Source: Hydractinia symbiolongicarpus
Lineage: Eukaryota; Cnidaria; Hydrozoa; Anthoathecata; Hydractiniidae
Length of the DNA: 64,000 bases
Assembly: GCF_029227915.1 (NCBI RefSeq)
Contig: NC_079876.1
Span: 20,834,001 to 20,898,000, forward strand
Direction of reading: 5' to 3'
Part shown: piece after piece, positions 1 through 11,399 of the stretch
Numbering within the stretch: the stretch's first letter is position 1
How the letters are laid out: every line of letters starts with the position of its first letter
Program-made: the position numbers and the translations under genes
The notes under the pieces: model-generated
Seen by the model: only the letters and a program-made list of their open reading frames with translations
The model's database searches: none
What the model was told of the DNA's origin: nothing

Positions 1-257
1 AATCCCCGCCAATCAAAATATCCACACTTAATGGTTGATTTTTTGGATTACTGTCTGCTAAATCGAGACGACACAGAAAAGGGTAGTTAGATTTTGCACC
101 CTCGATGTTTGGGTTTGTCAAAGGATAGCATATTTCGGATACGAACGCGTTTACCGTAATATTTTCTTCGTCATTTTTCGTTTTAACGGTAAATCTAACC
201 ATGTCCAAAGTTTTTTTTTGTTTAGCTCCTCCAAACGTTTTAAGACACATTTGTTTT
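1..257 (-). pseudogene. BEL/Pao retrotransposon protease-region fragment
   Basis: On the minus strand one open frame runs from about 250 to the window edge. It contains TFGGAK, then LTNPNIEG, and ends in a VDILIGGD motif. This pattern matches the retropepsin-like region of BEL/Pao polyproteins (DUF1758 type), where a VD.LIG.D motif lies near the end of the domain. The coding sequence continues past the window start. Its upstream part is cut off abruptly at about 258 by repeat R1 copy A. The rest of the element is not here; an unrelated BEL/Pao gag piece lies at 14981-15460 on the other strand. The fragment is a relic. The family call rests on motif recognition over about 80 residues. Confidence 0.6.
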
Positions 258-1060
258 TTGCGGAGGAAGCGGAGGGCGCGTCAGCGCCCGGAGCGTAGCG
301 GAGCCCATTTCCTCATTGCGGAGCGTAGCGGAGCCCATTTCCTCATTAAATAAGCCAAATATAAATGAAAATTAAGCACGGTGGAGAGTATATAGGATTT
401 CTATACGATTTCCGCGCCCCGTCCCCCTATACATCAAAAATATCAAAAATCCGTCGTTTTGGGGCCCAGTCTCCCAGCGATTTCGTATGGTCATTCTTAA
501 GTACATTTTTCTAGTGAGCGAGACAACATGTTTTTAGCACGGCGATGGAGTTTTTGTTGTTTTTTAAATATGGTACCAAGCGTAAATGGTGCCGTTTCCA
601 GTTTAGGTTAAATCTGCCTACACTTTTTAGCCACGTGATACATAAATCACTTTTACTAACATCACATGACATTTTCTCGGACACATAGCGCCTCAAACTC
701 AATCTAAGCCATATCGCAACTGACGGAAGGGCTTGTTATGTTCAAGAACGCGAAGAAAGAAAGGGTATGCAATGAACCCTTTCTTATTCTCACTCACACC
801 TAAGGCTAGCTAGCATAAAACTACTGACTGAGCTGGAATAATAATAGAACTTAAATAGCTAGCTAGAGCTACTTGAATTGAAGAGCTAGCTAGCTAATAG
901 CATAAAAAAGATCAAGCAATATCATAATGGCTAGTATAAAACTAGCTAGCTACAAAGAAATAGATTTTCTGGCTATAGCTAGCTATAGCTCTACATATAC
1001 TACACAGTGAGTGAGATAATACACTCAATCATAGTGCCGTGTTTAATTTTTAATCTTTAA

Positions 1061-2150
1061 CAGAAACTTTTTCCATTAAATATTGCGGGGGTTTTTTGCT
1101 TAGAGAAGGTAAAAACAGGTTATAAACTGTATTTTTATTTTTAAATGTTACAAAATTTTCCACAAAGTATATAAAATTGTTTTAGCTGCGTAGGATAAGA
1201 ACAGGTTGTTAACTGTCTGTTTGTTTGAACTGAAGTTAGGATAGTTTTTTAGAAATGGGTATTGTGCTGAAACGTATGTGCGAAACAGTATAGCTACCTG
1301 TACAAATCACTCAGCCCTGTGTTAACAACAAGCTGTTACCTGTGTTTCTATTTAACAGAAGTTTAAACTAATCTGGTTTAGTCACAAGTAACTATAACAC
1401 CTGGCGCGATTTATACGTTTTGTAAACTGTGCCACATTGAATGTTGATTATGTCTGGTTTGAAATGGTATTAAACCTATATGGATGTGCAACATACCTAT
1501 TTTATTATTTAATTTTTCAACATCTGCATTTGTTATTACCCAGGCGTTTTAAATTCTAACTTTAACATCAACGTCTACGTTTTCTGTTAAGAGGCTTTTT
1601 AAATTCTGACAAGCTGTTCTCGTGCAATCATCAACATGTATTGAAACATGTATTTCTTATTTAATTTCTCAATAGTCTAATTAATTGCTATTATTTTAAA
1701 GTTTCTGCTCAGTTGGAAATAAGAATTTTTTATTGTCATGCAGGGTAACTGAAGTTGCAGTAAAGTTTTTTGGAAAAATGTATTACGGCTATCCGATTTT
1801 ACGATTAATGTTTGATCTTGCACAAGAACTTTTCCCATAAACTATTGCAGGATTCTTTTTGCTTTAGGAGTGTAATAACAGGTTTTAAACTATGTTTTTA
1901 TTTTTAAATGTTACAAAAACTTTTCCGCAAAATAAAATTGCTGAATGACTGTTTTAGCTGTGTAGGATAACAACAGGGTGTTTACTGTCTGTTTATTTGA
2001 ACCAAAGTTAGGATATTTTTCGGAAAGGGATATTATGTCGAAACGTATATGTGCGCCACAGTATATCTGTACTAATCACTCAGCCTAGTGTTAACGACAA
2101 GCTATTACCTGTGTTTCTATTTAACAGAAGTTGTGCTAAAGTTTTTTTGA
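1061..2150 (+). repeat. Diverged ~765-bp internal duplication in R1 copy A
   Basis: The stretch at 1061-1230 (cytosine-poor, with an ATTGCGGG/ATTGCAGG motif, AACAGGTT, TTTTATTTTTAAATGTTACAAA and a GTAGGATAA-AACAGG motif) recurs at 1826-2000. The following CACTCAGCC...TTAACAACAAGC...TTTAACAGAAGTT segment also recurs. The spacing is about 765 bp. Copy B keeps only one unit here, so copy A carries an extra, diverged module. Confidence 0.55.
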
Positions 2151-2579
2151 AAGGGTTTTTTTACCTATACTAATGGCGCACCACAGATTAAAGTACATAT
2201 ATTTTAAGTTTTACCGGGAACATTTTGTGAAAAATAAAAAAGGTTTGCTGACTGTTTTCGCTATGACATGGCACAATATGTAAATTGTGTTTTTATTCAA
2301 GCTAAAGGATAAATATAATTACACCCGAAACACCTTAAATGTTGTGTGTTTCACTCGATTTACGATATACTGCACATTTGTACTAAGGCGCTCCACCTGA
2401 ATGTGTGGTACAGTTTTCAATTTGTATTAACTGTTCCACCAAGCGTTTTACGCCAGGTAACACAGTTACTTGTGGCTTAACCAGCATTTCTCAAAAGGTT
2501 AATTAACTAGGCTGTGTGCTGTAAGTTCCTAAGTGTATATAATGTTCAACTGTAAAGTTTTGTATATATATATATTTAT

Positions 2580-2648
2580 GCCCTGCTGGTCTAATGGCTG
2601 TGACACTCATGCAAATGAGAAATCCAGGTTCGAATCCTGGACAGGGCT
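2580..2648 (+). repeat. tRNA-like sequence in R1 copy A
   Basis: The 69-nt segment has a tRNA layout. The acceptor halves GCCCTG and CAGGGC pair, a D-arm GTC...GAC contains a good A box (TGGTCTAATGGC), and a perfect T-arm CCAGG-TTCGAAT-CCTGG contains a consensus B box. The anticodon arm CTCAT...ATGAG leaves only a 4-nt loop, so it is unlikely to be a working tRNA. A near-identical copy sits at the same place in R1 copy B. It is best read as a tRNA-derived module inside the repeat that might still act as a Pol III promoter. Confidence 0.65.
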
Positions 2649-3452
2649 AGGAAAAACATAATTATCTTGCACCTACAACAACCAGGCTTTCATATAATAG
2701 GTAATCTTTGAGTTGTAGAGGGGGGGGGGAGTTGCATACATTTATCACTTTCATTTATAGAGCCCAAAAGTGCTTTGTTTTTTGTAATAGATCTATCACT
2801 TTATAGTAAAAAGTTTTGTGTTGACATACCTGGTAGGCACAAGAAACTAAAAAAGGCGTTTTTTAATTTTTTTTTGCCTTTCTCGTGGACTTCTCTGATT
2901 ATTTCCATATCTTGACTTTTTAATGTTGTTGTCATTGGAATCAAGTTAATCTCAGATTTATCAAAAAATCATATGGCGTTATGACCGATTGTTTAAATAC
3001 TTGTAATGGCACATAATTCTGCTAACATGATTCACTGTATATTGACCTGAGATAAATTTGAGACTTTTTTTTGAGATATTGAATTTGAAATATTTGCACC
3101 TCAATACTTTCTATACTCCTGGACTAATATGATACTTATCTTAGATATATTGAGTATACACAATCTTTGAGTTGTAAGGTGGATATTTTCTATTAAAGTC
3201 ATGCACCCCTGCCTTGCCGTTCCATTTCCTTGCCAGCACTGACCGTGCCTTTCTTTGCCTACCCTTCCTATGCCTTTTCTGGTGCCTGCCTACTATGTCC
3301 TTGCCTGTGCCTCCCATGCCTGTGCCTACCTTGCCTTACCCACCCCTGCCTTCCTGATTCCTCTTCCTGTTTCCTTGCCTGCCTTTGCCCTTTCCTTGCC
3401 GTGCTTAATGCCTTTGCCTTGGCAACCTCTCCGCAACTCTTTCTATATTGAT

Positions 3453-4682
3453 TAAATAAGCCAAATATAAAGGAAAATGAAAGTACGGTGGAGAGTATAT
3501 AGGATTTCTATACGATTTCCGCGCCTCGTCCCCCTATACATCAAAAATATCCAAAATTCGGCCGTTTTTGAGTCAGTTTCCCAGCGATTTAATATGGTCA
3601 TTCTTAATTATATTTTTTAGTAAGCGAGACAATATGATTTTAGCACGGCGATGGAGTTTTTGTTGTTTTTTAACCAAGCGTAAATGGTGCTGTTTCCAGT
3701 TGAGATTAAGTTTGCCTACAATTTTTAGGCACGTGATACACATATTAATTTCACTAATATCACATGACTTTTTTCTCGGACACATAGCGCCTCAAACTCA
3801 AACTTTCGTTAATCTAAGCTATATCGCAACTGACGGAAGGGCTTGTTCAAGAAAACGAAGAAAGGGTATGTTTTTAGCTAGCTAGTATATCACTATTCCT
3901 TTACATGTAATGAACTCTTTCTTATTCTCACTCACACTTAAGGCTAGCTAGCTTAAAACTGCAGATTTAGATAGAATAATAATAGAACTTAGATAGCATT
4001 TAGCTACCTAGCTACTGTAAGAGTTAGCTAGCATAAAAACAAACAAACAATGCAATATAGCTAGCATAAAACTAGCTACAAAGCTTGCAGAAAATTAACT
4101 ACTTAGCTGGGATAGAACTACCCATGTAGCTAGCAATAAATTGCTATTTTTGCTGGCATAAAATCAGCAACATAGCTAGCATAGAAAAATTGTTTGAGAC
4201 TGATTTTCTACCTATCCTCTATCTAGCTAGCTATTATACATATATACTACACAGTGAGTGAGATAATTCTACTCTGTAGGAATGTCCCATCATACAGCTT
4301 GTTCTAGCTACAATCGTCCACAAAATGGCCAAACATAGCCAGCTAGATATTTTGCAGATAGTAAATGTTTATATACAGGTATGTCACGTGTAATTGTTTA
4401 CGTTGCTTAGCCACAAATGGGCAGTTCTTAACATTAAGGGGGAATAGAGAGCTATATTTTCGTGGACCGTTGTAGCTAGCTATATATATTGTACACACGT
4501 CAGGAAATAAACTTTTTTAACCCTGCCGCTGAGCATACATCAGTGCGTCTTAAGTTGCAGAAGCGAAAATTATTTCAATATATATATATATATATAGATA
4601 GATAGATGTAGATGTAGATAGATATCTCGTTCAATCGTCAACATGTATTGAAAATCTTCAAGTGTATTCATTATTTTTTACC
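3453..4682 (+). repeat. Repeat family R1, copy B, left part
   Basis: The segment begins at AAATAAGCC directly after the end of copy A, lacking the GC-rich opening block. It matches the inverse of 17319-18535 almost base for base: open frames of 105 codons at 3568-3885 (+) and 18100-18417 (-) translate identically. It includes CTAGCTAG-rich DNA (3950-4260) and a TA/GATA microsatellite (4579-4620). It stops at the Merlin insertion; the last 8 bases (TTTTTACC, 4675-4682) are the target duplication. Confidence 0.85.
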
Positions 4683-4729
4683 GGAGCGGTTTTAGAATTT
4701 CCCCTTTACAGCAGAAGACAGCAATACAA

Positions 4730-5015
4730 ATAACCAACGACCAACTATCATATTATTTAAAATTATCTATCTAAGTATTTGTTATCATCCAACGACCAAC
4801 GACGACAATCAAGAAAAAGTATTTGTTATCATCCAATGGCCAACGACCAACGACCAACAATGACAATCAGGAAAAAGTATTTGTTATCATCCAACGGCCA
4901 ACGACCAACGATGACAATTAGGAAAAAGTATTTGTTATGGTCCAACGACCAACTACCAACGAAACGGTTACGAGCAACAAATGGTTACGAGCCAACGGCC
5001 AACGACCAACGATAA
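4730..5015. repeat. Subterminal minisatellite of the Merlin element
   Basis: About four units of ~50 bp contain CCAACGACCAACGA, a GACAATCAGG-like motif and AAAAAGTATTTGTTATC. The CCAACGACCAAC core also occurs inverted near the right end (9371-9390). The array may hold transposase-binding sites; that role is inferred. The 78-codon open frame here is a by-product of the repeat. Confidence 0.75.
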
Positions 5016-5427
5016 TTATATAAATCTATAAATCCTAGTAGGTGGATAAAACATTTTAAAATTTTAAAATTTCATATTTACTGCAAATTAAATACACAAA
5101 AATAATAGCCTGGTGATAAATTGTTTAAAAGGATTCCCGCATAGAATTTATAGTTAATATTTTTTGTTCTTGTCAAATTCAAGATTAAAATATATCTGCA
5201 AGGACAGTCGAATTGATTTCAAATATCAGTTTGTACAGAACGAAAAATTTCAATTCTTCTATCCGTCTGTTCTTGAGTGGAAATGTATCTAAACTCAAAT
5301 GGAAATCTTTAAAGTTAAATAATAAGAACGAAGAAAAAGGCTTTTTTTAAAATTGCAACAAAATTTTTGAAAAACTTTTTATCTTGTAATTGAAATTAGG
5401 AATCCATTGAAAAAATCCGAAAATAAA

Positions 5428-6465
5428 TTATGAAAATGCGAAAATTTCATCCGACAAATACACAGAAGATAAGTCGCAAATGAAATTCGAAAATAAATCT
5501 TGATCCTTGTTAGCATATCTCCACATAAATTCCGCCATGTAAGATGAAAAGTGGGATTTTTTTACTCCAAATGATGGTAATGTTGATTTAACTTGCCTCC
5601 AGTGTCCTTCAATTTTATTTGTATGATCTCCGTTACAGTTAACAAATTCAACTGAGTGGTTAACTTTTAAATGTTCAAAATCTAATTCACTTAAAATATC
5701 ATATGGTTTCCAAAAATCTGAAACTATAGTTGTACCAGGCAGGATCCAATTTTTTATTATAGGTATCAGTGTCTCTCTGTCTCTCTATTCTACCGCTACA
5801 AGAAAGTTCTTTCGCGATTATTCTTCTATACCACCAAAAACCCACTGTCCATCTACACGATGGCCCCTGTGGTATTTACGCTTTCCAAACTTACTCTCGT
5901 CAATTTGAACTCGTACACCTTTACCGCCAATCTTTGATGAATTTTGGAAGAGTAATACTTCACACGTTTCTCGGCAAAACATATCCCAGTCAACAGCAGT
6001 AGAACTTGATATGCACATTTGTTTGGCTATTTGATTTTGATCGATACCAGTGGTCCACCAATACGTCATTTCAATCACCTCTTCTATCGTCAAATTAGAC
6101 TTTTCAAACCAGCTACCTTTGCGAATTGACGTTTCAATAAAATGACCATTCTTTTGGCAACGCCATCTAATTCCATCTGAACTTTTGCACTTAGACAAGA
6201 TCATGTCATTGTTACATTTATCGCATTTTCTTTGTTTGATTAACAAATTGTTATCAAAACACCACGATAAGGCATTCTCTTTGGTATTCGTGATGTTTGT
6301 GATTAAGTATTTGTGTGTTGTAAATGCTGTTTTATCGGATGAGCGGATAAAACTATCATAACTGTTATGAGAAGGTCCAAATTGCGTAGACTTGTCATGA
6401 CTAACACTATTGACACCACATTGTGTTCCCCGGCTTTTTAATCTTTTTAACGGTGGGTAATCCAT
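5428..6465 (-). pseudogene. Merlin (IS1016/ISXO2-like) DDE transposase with two in-frame stops
   Basis: The frame runs from the ATG at 6465 to a TAA at 5428-5430, 346 codons including the stop, which is normal for Merlin. Residues 81-108 form a Cys-rich zinc ribbon (CDKC, then WRC). Residues 124-168 resemble a helix-turn-helix. The catalytic core shows VQIDESKFG (D189), KYHRGHRVDGQWVFGG, VSDFW (D250) and KIEGHW (E286), giving D-60-D-35-E spacing. Two stops interrupt the same frame, TAA at 5818-5820 and TAG at 5785-5787, between the first two catalytic residues. There is no frameshift. The protein would bind the element ends and cut and paste the DNA; here it is broken unless the stops are read through or are sequence errors. 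It lies downstream of the DUF3987-type gene on the same strand. Confidence 0.9.
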
Positions 6466-6792
6466 GCTATGATTTAATCAGAAATTAATCAACTTCTTTG
6501 CAAGTTATTGAAATTATTGTATCAAAGAATATTTGTAGATTTGAAAAACGAATAATGAATCGTTAAATTGTAATATAATTATAAAATAATAGAAAATGTA
6601 CTTACTATGGTCCCTTACTGTAATTTCTCAGGCAGAGTATTTGTCATTCGTGATACACAGAAAAGCTTATATCAGATAACGGGACGTTAATGAATTCCCT
6701 ACATTGCATAATTTTAGCTACTCTTGCAGTGTTAAAAGATTCATCAAAAACACATGACTTGTCTTCAGAAACTTTTTTTACAATTACTCATA

Positions 6793-6984
6793 TTAATCAT
6801 ACAGAAAATAAGAAAACGTGACTAAATTTAAGCAATACAAATAATAGTAAAAACATGCTGAACACAACTCAAATGTTACGCAACTTTCCGAACAGTGTTT
6901 ATACTTTTTCATGTACAAGCAATTTTTTATAAGAAACTTTTTCGAGCATTTTTTGCCTCGGCATATCTGTATACAATTTGTCAA
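6793..6984 (-). other. Short Cys-rich open frame between the two Merlin genes
   Basis: The 63-codon frame contains CRGKKC, NCLYMKKYKHC and SESC spacings that look like a small zinc-binding or Cys-rich module, followed by a hydrophobic, low-complexity tail. It lies between the transposase and the P-loop gene on the same strand. It could be an extra exon, a remnant of a third gene, or chance. I do not recognise a family. Confidence 0.25.
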
Positions 6985-7144
6985 TCTAGTAAAATAAGTT
7001 TTATTAAAATTTACAATTTTAAACCCGATTAACTTTGTTATAGCTAACCTATATATTTTGGTGTTGATAAATTTGTAAACTTTTTTATAAGTAAGAACGA
7101 CTTATTCTATGGATATAGAAAAAGGATTATTTGAAAAATTTTTG

Positions 7145-9178
7145 CTAATGAATTTCAAGATTAATAGACTCGATAATCCTATCCGTAATACAAACAGGAT
7201 GTTTGGCGAGCCTTTTTGTTTCATATTCACTTTCTTGTAACCAATTTTTTATTTCGGATGGCAAGTCCCTAAATTCTTTTTTAACGAATACTTTTGATGA
7301 TTTTGACGACCCAACTGCTCTTACACTAACCAAACGACCAATGTCTTAGTTAACAAAGTTTTCTATAAACTTAACAAATTCTTGGGATAGTAAACCGCGA
7401 AATCTTTTTGATGTACTTTGTTTGAAGGATCTGTATGTGACGAAGGCACCCGGTGTCATTAAAACAGCTTTTTTATATTCATCAGAAGTTGGGGCACGTT
7501 TAACTGATGGTGTTTTGCTGGTACTAACCAATTCTGTGATATACTAAAACGAAAAATATTGTCATAAATGAGATGAATAAATGTCTATGAAAAGATAATA
7601 AATGCAAATTTGCTGTAACTTAATTATAAAATATTTAAAAGACTAAGTGTGTAAAATAATTCTTTCTGTTCATCAATTGATTCAACATACATTATGGCAC
7701 GTTCCAATGTTTGCAAGGAAATAGCTTCTGGTAGACATGTAAATTCAACTTCATTAAAAAGGGCATTATAAAAGTATTCCACTGTGTGTAGAGCGACAGC
7801 AACTTTTGGAATTAACTCTGGTTTTTTAGACTTGCTGGTTGGTCTGCCGTGCAAAAGATCGTTGTTTAGATCGGTCAAAAACTGTGTCTCCATGTTGTCG
7901 TACAATCTATACAAATTGGTAAAAAAAAAAAAAAAGAGGGGGAAATAGAATTGAAGAAAAGGAAGAAGAGATTATTTATCATGTCATGTATAAAGTTTAA
8001 AATTATTAAAAATCTTCTTACTTTAACGCATTTTCGTCAAAATAGAATATTGTATTATCTATGTGTACATAGTTGGCATAAATATCCTTGATATCGATGG
8101 TTGTTGAGGATTGTTGGGCGATTTGTTGTTCCTTGGGCATCGGACGGTATGAACGAGGTGTTATAATTAAAAATCGGTCCAAAAATCCATTACCTTTATC
8201 CATTAAAGACAAAATAAAAGCCATGCTTTTTATTTGTGTAGCAACTTAAAAAATAAAGAATTTAATACGTGTGCATATTTTTAAAAACCTTTTTGTAATC
8301 ACAAGAATTGATTTTGTTTAAACGTATATTCATCAGCCTTTATGGTGTATATTTTTGCTTCACTTTTTGGAAGGAGCTAAAAAGTTAGATTACGAACCAA
8401 CTAACCGCATCTGCGTATACCGTAAATAACGGATTAAGGTTCCGGGGCGCTTACTTACAAATATTTCCCTAACCCCGGGACACTTTTTCGACAGGGGGCG
8501 TATTGAGCACGGGGCGCTTAATCCGTCATTTACGGTATGCGTTGCATAAGGAGAAAGAAAAAGAATAAATAAAAAATAATTACCTAATATGCACAATGCG
8601 CAATTTTCAGGTATATATCTGTTATTTTCAGTACTGAATTGAATAGACACATTTTCTCCACTAAAAATCTTCGATAGAATCTCCATATCCCCAGTGTAAT
8701 TCTCATCGTTTTTTTTCAATATTTTGTACAAGTACTCCTGTATTTCGGCATTAACAATGTATGTACATTTTCTTGAACAGAGGCACTTTGTCAAGCCAGA
8801 TGTGGTGGTGTTAGATATAATGTCTGTATCTTCTTGAATAGCCTTTAATGGTTGATTAACTGCCATCTTAATAGCGGGCGACTTTCCTGTAGACGGCTGT
8901 CCAACAAACAAGAAAAATGTGTTAAGGTTAATGCTATAACCATTTCTTATTTCAATCGAACCGTGATTTTTAGAGGTCAAGTAATTAGCTGTAGTTATTA
9001 CGGAAGCAAGAACATATCCAATGTTTGTACCTGCAGCTGTTGCTTTATTGTTAAGATATGTAAACAATTGTTCGGATAGAACGTTTTCATACTTGACGTC
9101 ATGATTAATAAATCTTGAGTTTAATTCGGCCCAAACTTCTTCAGGTTGTGAATTAATAATTGATTTTGAAGAATACAT
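7145..9178 (-). pseudogene. Spliced DUF3987-type P-loop protein gene in the Merlin element
   Basis: Exon 1 (8584-9178) starts at an ATG and has a Walker A motif GQPSTGKS at residues 93-100, followed by PAIKMA. This NTFFLFVGQPSTGKSPA context is characteristic of DUF3987 proteins (predicted helicase/primase partners in prokaryotic mobile DNA). Exon 2 (8022-8244) joins in frame and contains SMAFILSLMDKGNGFLDRFL, matching the DUF3987 segment in which GFLQRFL is typical. Exon 3 (to 7906) continues KLYDNMETQFL. Exons 4-5 (7145-7543) encode a basic C-terminal region. Splice sites GTAATT/TAAG and GTAAGA/ATAG keep the frame. In-frame TAA codons lie at 7624-7626 and 7346-7348. The function in transposition is unknown; ATP-dependent DNA processing is inferred. 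The family call is good for exons 1-3 and weaker for the C-terminus. Confidence 0.75.
8418..8537. mobile_element. 120-bp MITE in intron 1 of the DUF3987-type gene
   Basis: The ends are inverted copies of TACCGTAAATRACGGATTAAG, followed on each side by GGGGCGCTTA-like DNA. It lies wholly within the intron 8245-8583. TA-type target duplication is possible but unclear from the flanks. No coding capacity. Confidence 0.7.
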
Positions 9179-9445
9179 TATAAAAGATATGGGCGATAGA
9201 TACGCGAAGCCGTTTGTTACAAGAATGACTGTTTTAATAAACGGTCGTTATTTTTAACGTCGGATACGATGTCGTGACATTGCGCGAAGCAACGAATTAA
9301 AAGACGCGTAGGCGCTAACGTGATAGTGTTGAAGACGTTGCATATAGCGTTATTTTGGTTAATGATTTTACAAAAGTTGGTCGTTGGTTGTATTAAATTT
9401 AATTTACTATTTGAAGGGGATATTCTAAAGTTTAGCCTTTTTACC

Positions 9446-10990
9446 TAATTTCACGATATGTATACAAATAATGTCGCAATAATTTCTGTTTTTGTAACTT
9501 GACCCGATCCTTACACATGTGGCTCTAATGATGTTTTTGTTCAGTCTGGAATAAGAGATTTTTATCCTACTGTCATAAAAACTTGTTTGCAAACAAAACA
9601 TATACTGCTATTTGATTTTTAGCTGCACAGGCTAATAACAGGCTGTTTCCGCTGTGTTTTTTTAAACCGAAGTTGCAGTAAAGGTTTTTTTAAAAATGTA
9701 TTACGGCTGTCCGATTTTATGATTAATTTTTTATCTAGCACAAACTTTTCCCATAAAATATTGCAGGATTCTTTAGGAGCATAAAAACAGGTTTTGAGCA
9801 GTGTTTTTATTTTTAAATGTTACAAAAACTTTTCCGCAAAATAAAAGTGCTGCATGATTGTTTTAGCTGTGTAGGATAACAACAGGGTGTTTACTGTCTG
9901 TTTATTTGAACCAAAGTTTTTCAGATGTGCGCCACAGTATATTTGTACTAATCACTCAGCCTAGTGTTAACAACAAGCTATTACCTGTGTTTCTATTTAA
10001 CAGAAGTTGTGCTAAAGTTTTTTTGAAAGGGTTTGTTTACCTATACTAATGGCGCACCACAGATTAAAGTACATATATATTTTAAGTTTTTATGGGAACA
10101 TTTTGTGAAACAGTTTTCGCTATGACATGGCACAATATGTAAATTGTGTTTCTATTCAAGCTAAAGTTGAAGGAAATATATATGTTGTGAATCTGAAAAA
10201 TATAATTACACACCCGACACACCTTAAATGTTGTGTGTTTCACTCGATTTATGATTGTGTGGTACAGTTTAAAATTTGTATTAATTGTTCCATCAAGCGT
10301 TTAACGCCAGGTAACACAGTTACTTGTGGCTTAACCAGCGTAAATTCCTAAGTGTATATAATACTCACCTGTAAAGTTTTGTATATATATTTATGTTTAT
10401 GCCCTGCTGGTCTAATGGCTATGACACTCATGCAAATGAGAGATCCAGGTTCAAATCCTGGACAGGGCTAGGAAAAACATAATTATCTTGCACCTACAAC
10501 AACCAGGTTTTCATATAATAGGTTATCTTTAAGTAAGACTTCTCTGATTATTTCTATATCTTGACTTTTTAATGTTGTTGTCATTGGAACCAAGGTAATC
10601 TCAGATTTATCAAAAAATGATATGTCGTTATGACCGATTGTTTAAATACTTGTAATGGCTATGATTCACTGTATATTGACCTGAGATAAATTTGATAATA
10701 TTGAGTATACGCAATCTTTGAGTTGTAAGGTGGAGATTTTCTATTAAAGTCATGCACCCCTGCCTTGCCGTTCCATTGCCTTGCCAGCACTGACCGTGAC
10801 TTTCTTTGCCTACCCTTCATATGCCTTTTCTGGTGCCTGCCTACTATGTCCTTGCCTGTGGCTCCCATGCCTTGCCTACCCCTGCCTTCCTGATTCCTCT
10901 TCCTATTTCCTTGCCTGCCTTTGCCCTTTCCTTGCCGTGCTTAATGCCTTTGCCTTGGCAACCTCTCCGCAACACTTTCTATATTGATTT
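9446..10990 (+). repeat. Repeat family R1, copy B, right part
   Basis: It continues copy B after the Merlin right target duplication. From 9446 to about 10372 it matches the inverse of 16384-17310 (open frames at 10127-10351 and 16405-16629 translate identically). It then carries the tRNA-like module (10401-10469), the TTGACTTTTTAATGTTGTTG block and the CCTTGCC-rich tract, ending CTCCGCAACACTTTCTATATTGATT as in copy A. Confidence 0.85.
10401..10469 (+). repeat. tRNA-like sequence in R1 copy B
   Basis: Same fold as the copy at 2580: acceptor GCCCTG/CAGGGC, A box TGGTCTAATGGC, T-arm CCAGG...CCTGG. The B box is GGTTCAAATCC, one change from consensus. The anticodon loop is again 4 nt. Confidence 0.65.
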
Positions 10991-11137
10991 CTTTTGCGGG
11001 AATTAAGTTTGGTGAAAAGTTATTAAACTTGCGAATCCCAAAATTTAGTATTTGCCGCGAAATTTCGTTTCATTTGAGAGCAACAACAACTTTGCCACCA
11101 GGGCTATTCGCTTTCAGAAGTGATGACGAATGATATA

Positions 11138-11360
11138 AAAGCGGTCGGCCCCGATTATATTTGTTCTATAAGTCTGGAATAATATTTGACTGTCATACAT
11201 AAGCCGGCCTTCCCCGATTATGTTCGTTCTATAATAAATCAGAAATAATATTACACTGTCGTATATAAACTGGCCTGCCCTGATTATATGTCCCTTTTAT
11301 AAGTGCCAAATAATATTTTTTGAGTAATAAGCCGGCCTGTCCTGATTATGTTGCCCTGAT
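11138..11360. repeat. ~67-bp tandem repeat, about three units
   Basis: Each unit has (A)AGCCGGCC-TGCCC-GATTATG, TTCTATAA and an AATAATATT stretch. Units are diverged. Related words (CATAATC, CCGGCTGTCCCGG, CAGGCC) recur at 18780-18850 next to R2 sequence, so the array seems linked to that repeat family. Confidence 0.6.
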
Positions 11361-11399
11361 TATGTATTTTCTGCCCTGTTCTTAACCAGTGCAAGCTGC

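Larger units (their letters stand above)
258..3452 (+). repeat. Repeat family R1, copy A
   Basis: This copy opens with TTGCGGAG and a GC-rich block holding the hairpin GGGCGC-GTCA-GCGCCC and a doubled GCGGAGCGTAGCGGAGCCC. Next come a conserved ~450-bp block, a CTAGCTAG-rich tract (about 800-1020), an AT-rich segment with an internal duplication, a tRNA-like sequence at 2580, and a C/T-rich low-complexity tract of CCTTGCC motifs (3207-3430) ending in CTCCGCAA. The first and last 8 bases form an inverted pair, a weak hint of terminal inverted repeats. Copies B (3453-4682 plus 9446-10990) and C (16384-18597, inverted) share the same order. No convincing protein is encoded. It may be a non-autonomous transposon, but its class is unknown. 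Confidence 0.7.
4683..9437 (-). mobile_element. Merlin-superfamily DNA transposon carrying a DUF3987-type gene
   Basis: The 4755-bp insertion splits R1 copy B. It is flanked by an 8-bp direct repeat TTTTTACC (4675-4682 and 9438-9445), which is present once in the empty copy C at 17311-17318. The left end GGAGCGGTTTTAGAATTTCC and the inverse of the right end, GGCTAAACTTTAGAATATCC, form imperfect terminal inverted repeats beginning with GG. The ACCAACGACCAAC motif also recurs inverted inside both ends. GG termini and 8-9-bp duplications are known for Merlin elements, and the encoded transposase agrees. Two genes share the minus strand: the transposase (5428-6465) and a spliced P-loop gene (7145-9178). 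Carriage of the second gene is not something I know for this superfamily. Both genes have in-frame stops, so this copy is probably non-autonomous now. Confidence 0.88.

Noticed and set aside
258-355. GC hairpin resembling a bacterial terminator or REP element
   Set aside because: It is the conserved start of repeat R1 in a eukaryotic window; no bacterial genes are nearby.
2580-2648. Functional tRNA gene
   Set aside because: The anticodon stem leaves only a 4-nt loop, and it sits at a fixed place in a repeat.
3230-3455. Cys/Pro/Leu-rich open frames, also at 10781-11006
   Set aside because: Two overlapping frames run through a CCTTGCC-rich low-complexity tract that is part of repeat R1. The peptides differ between copies by frameshift.
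3568-3885. 105-codon ORF with an identical copy at 18100-18417
   Set aside because: Identity reflects recent duplication of R1. The related part of R1 copy A (from about 480) is broken, and an antisense frame overlaps, so there is no sign of coding selection.
4779-5015. 78-codon ORF of repeated NDQRPT-like units
   Set aside because: By-product of the Merlin subterminal minisatellite.
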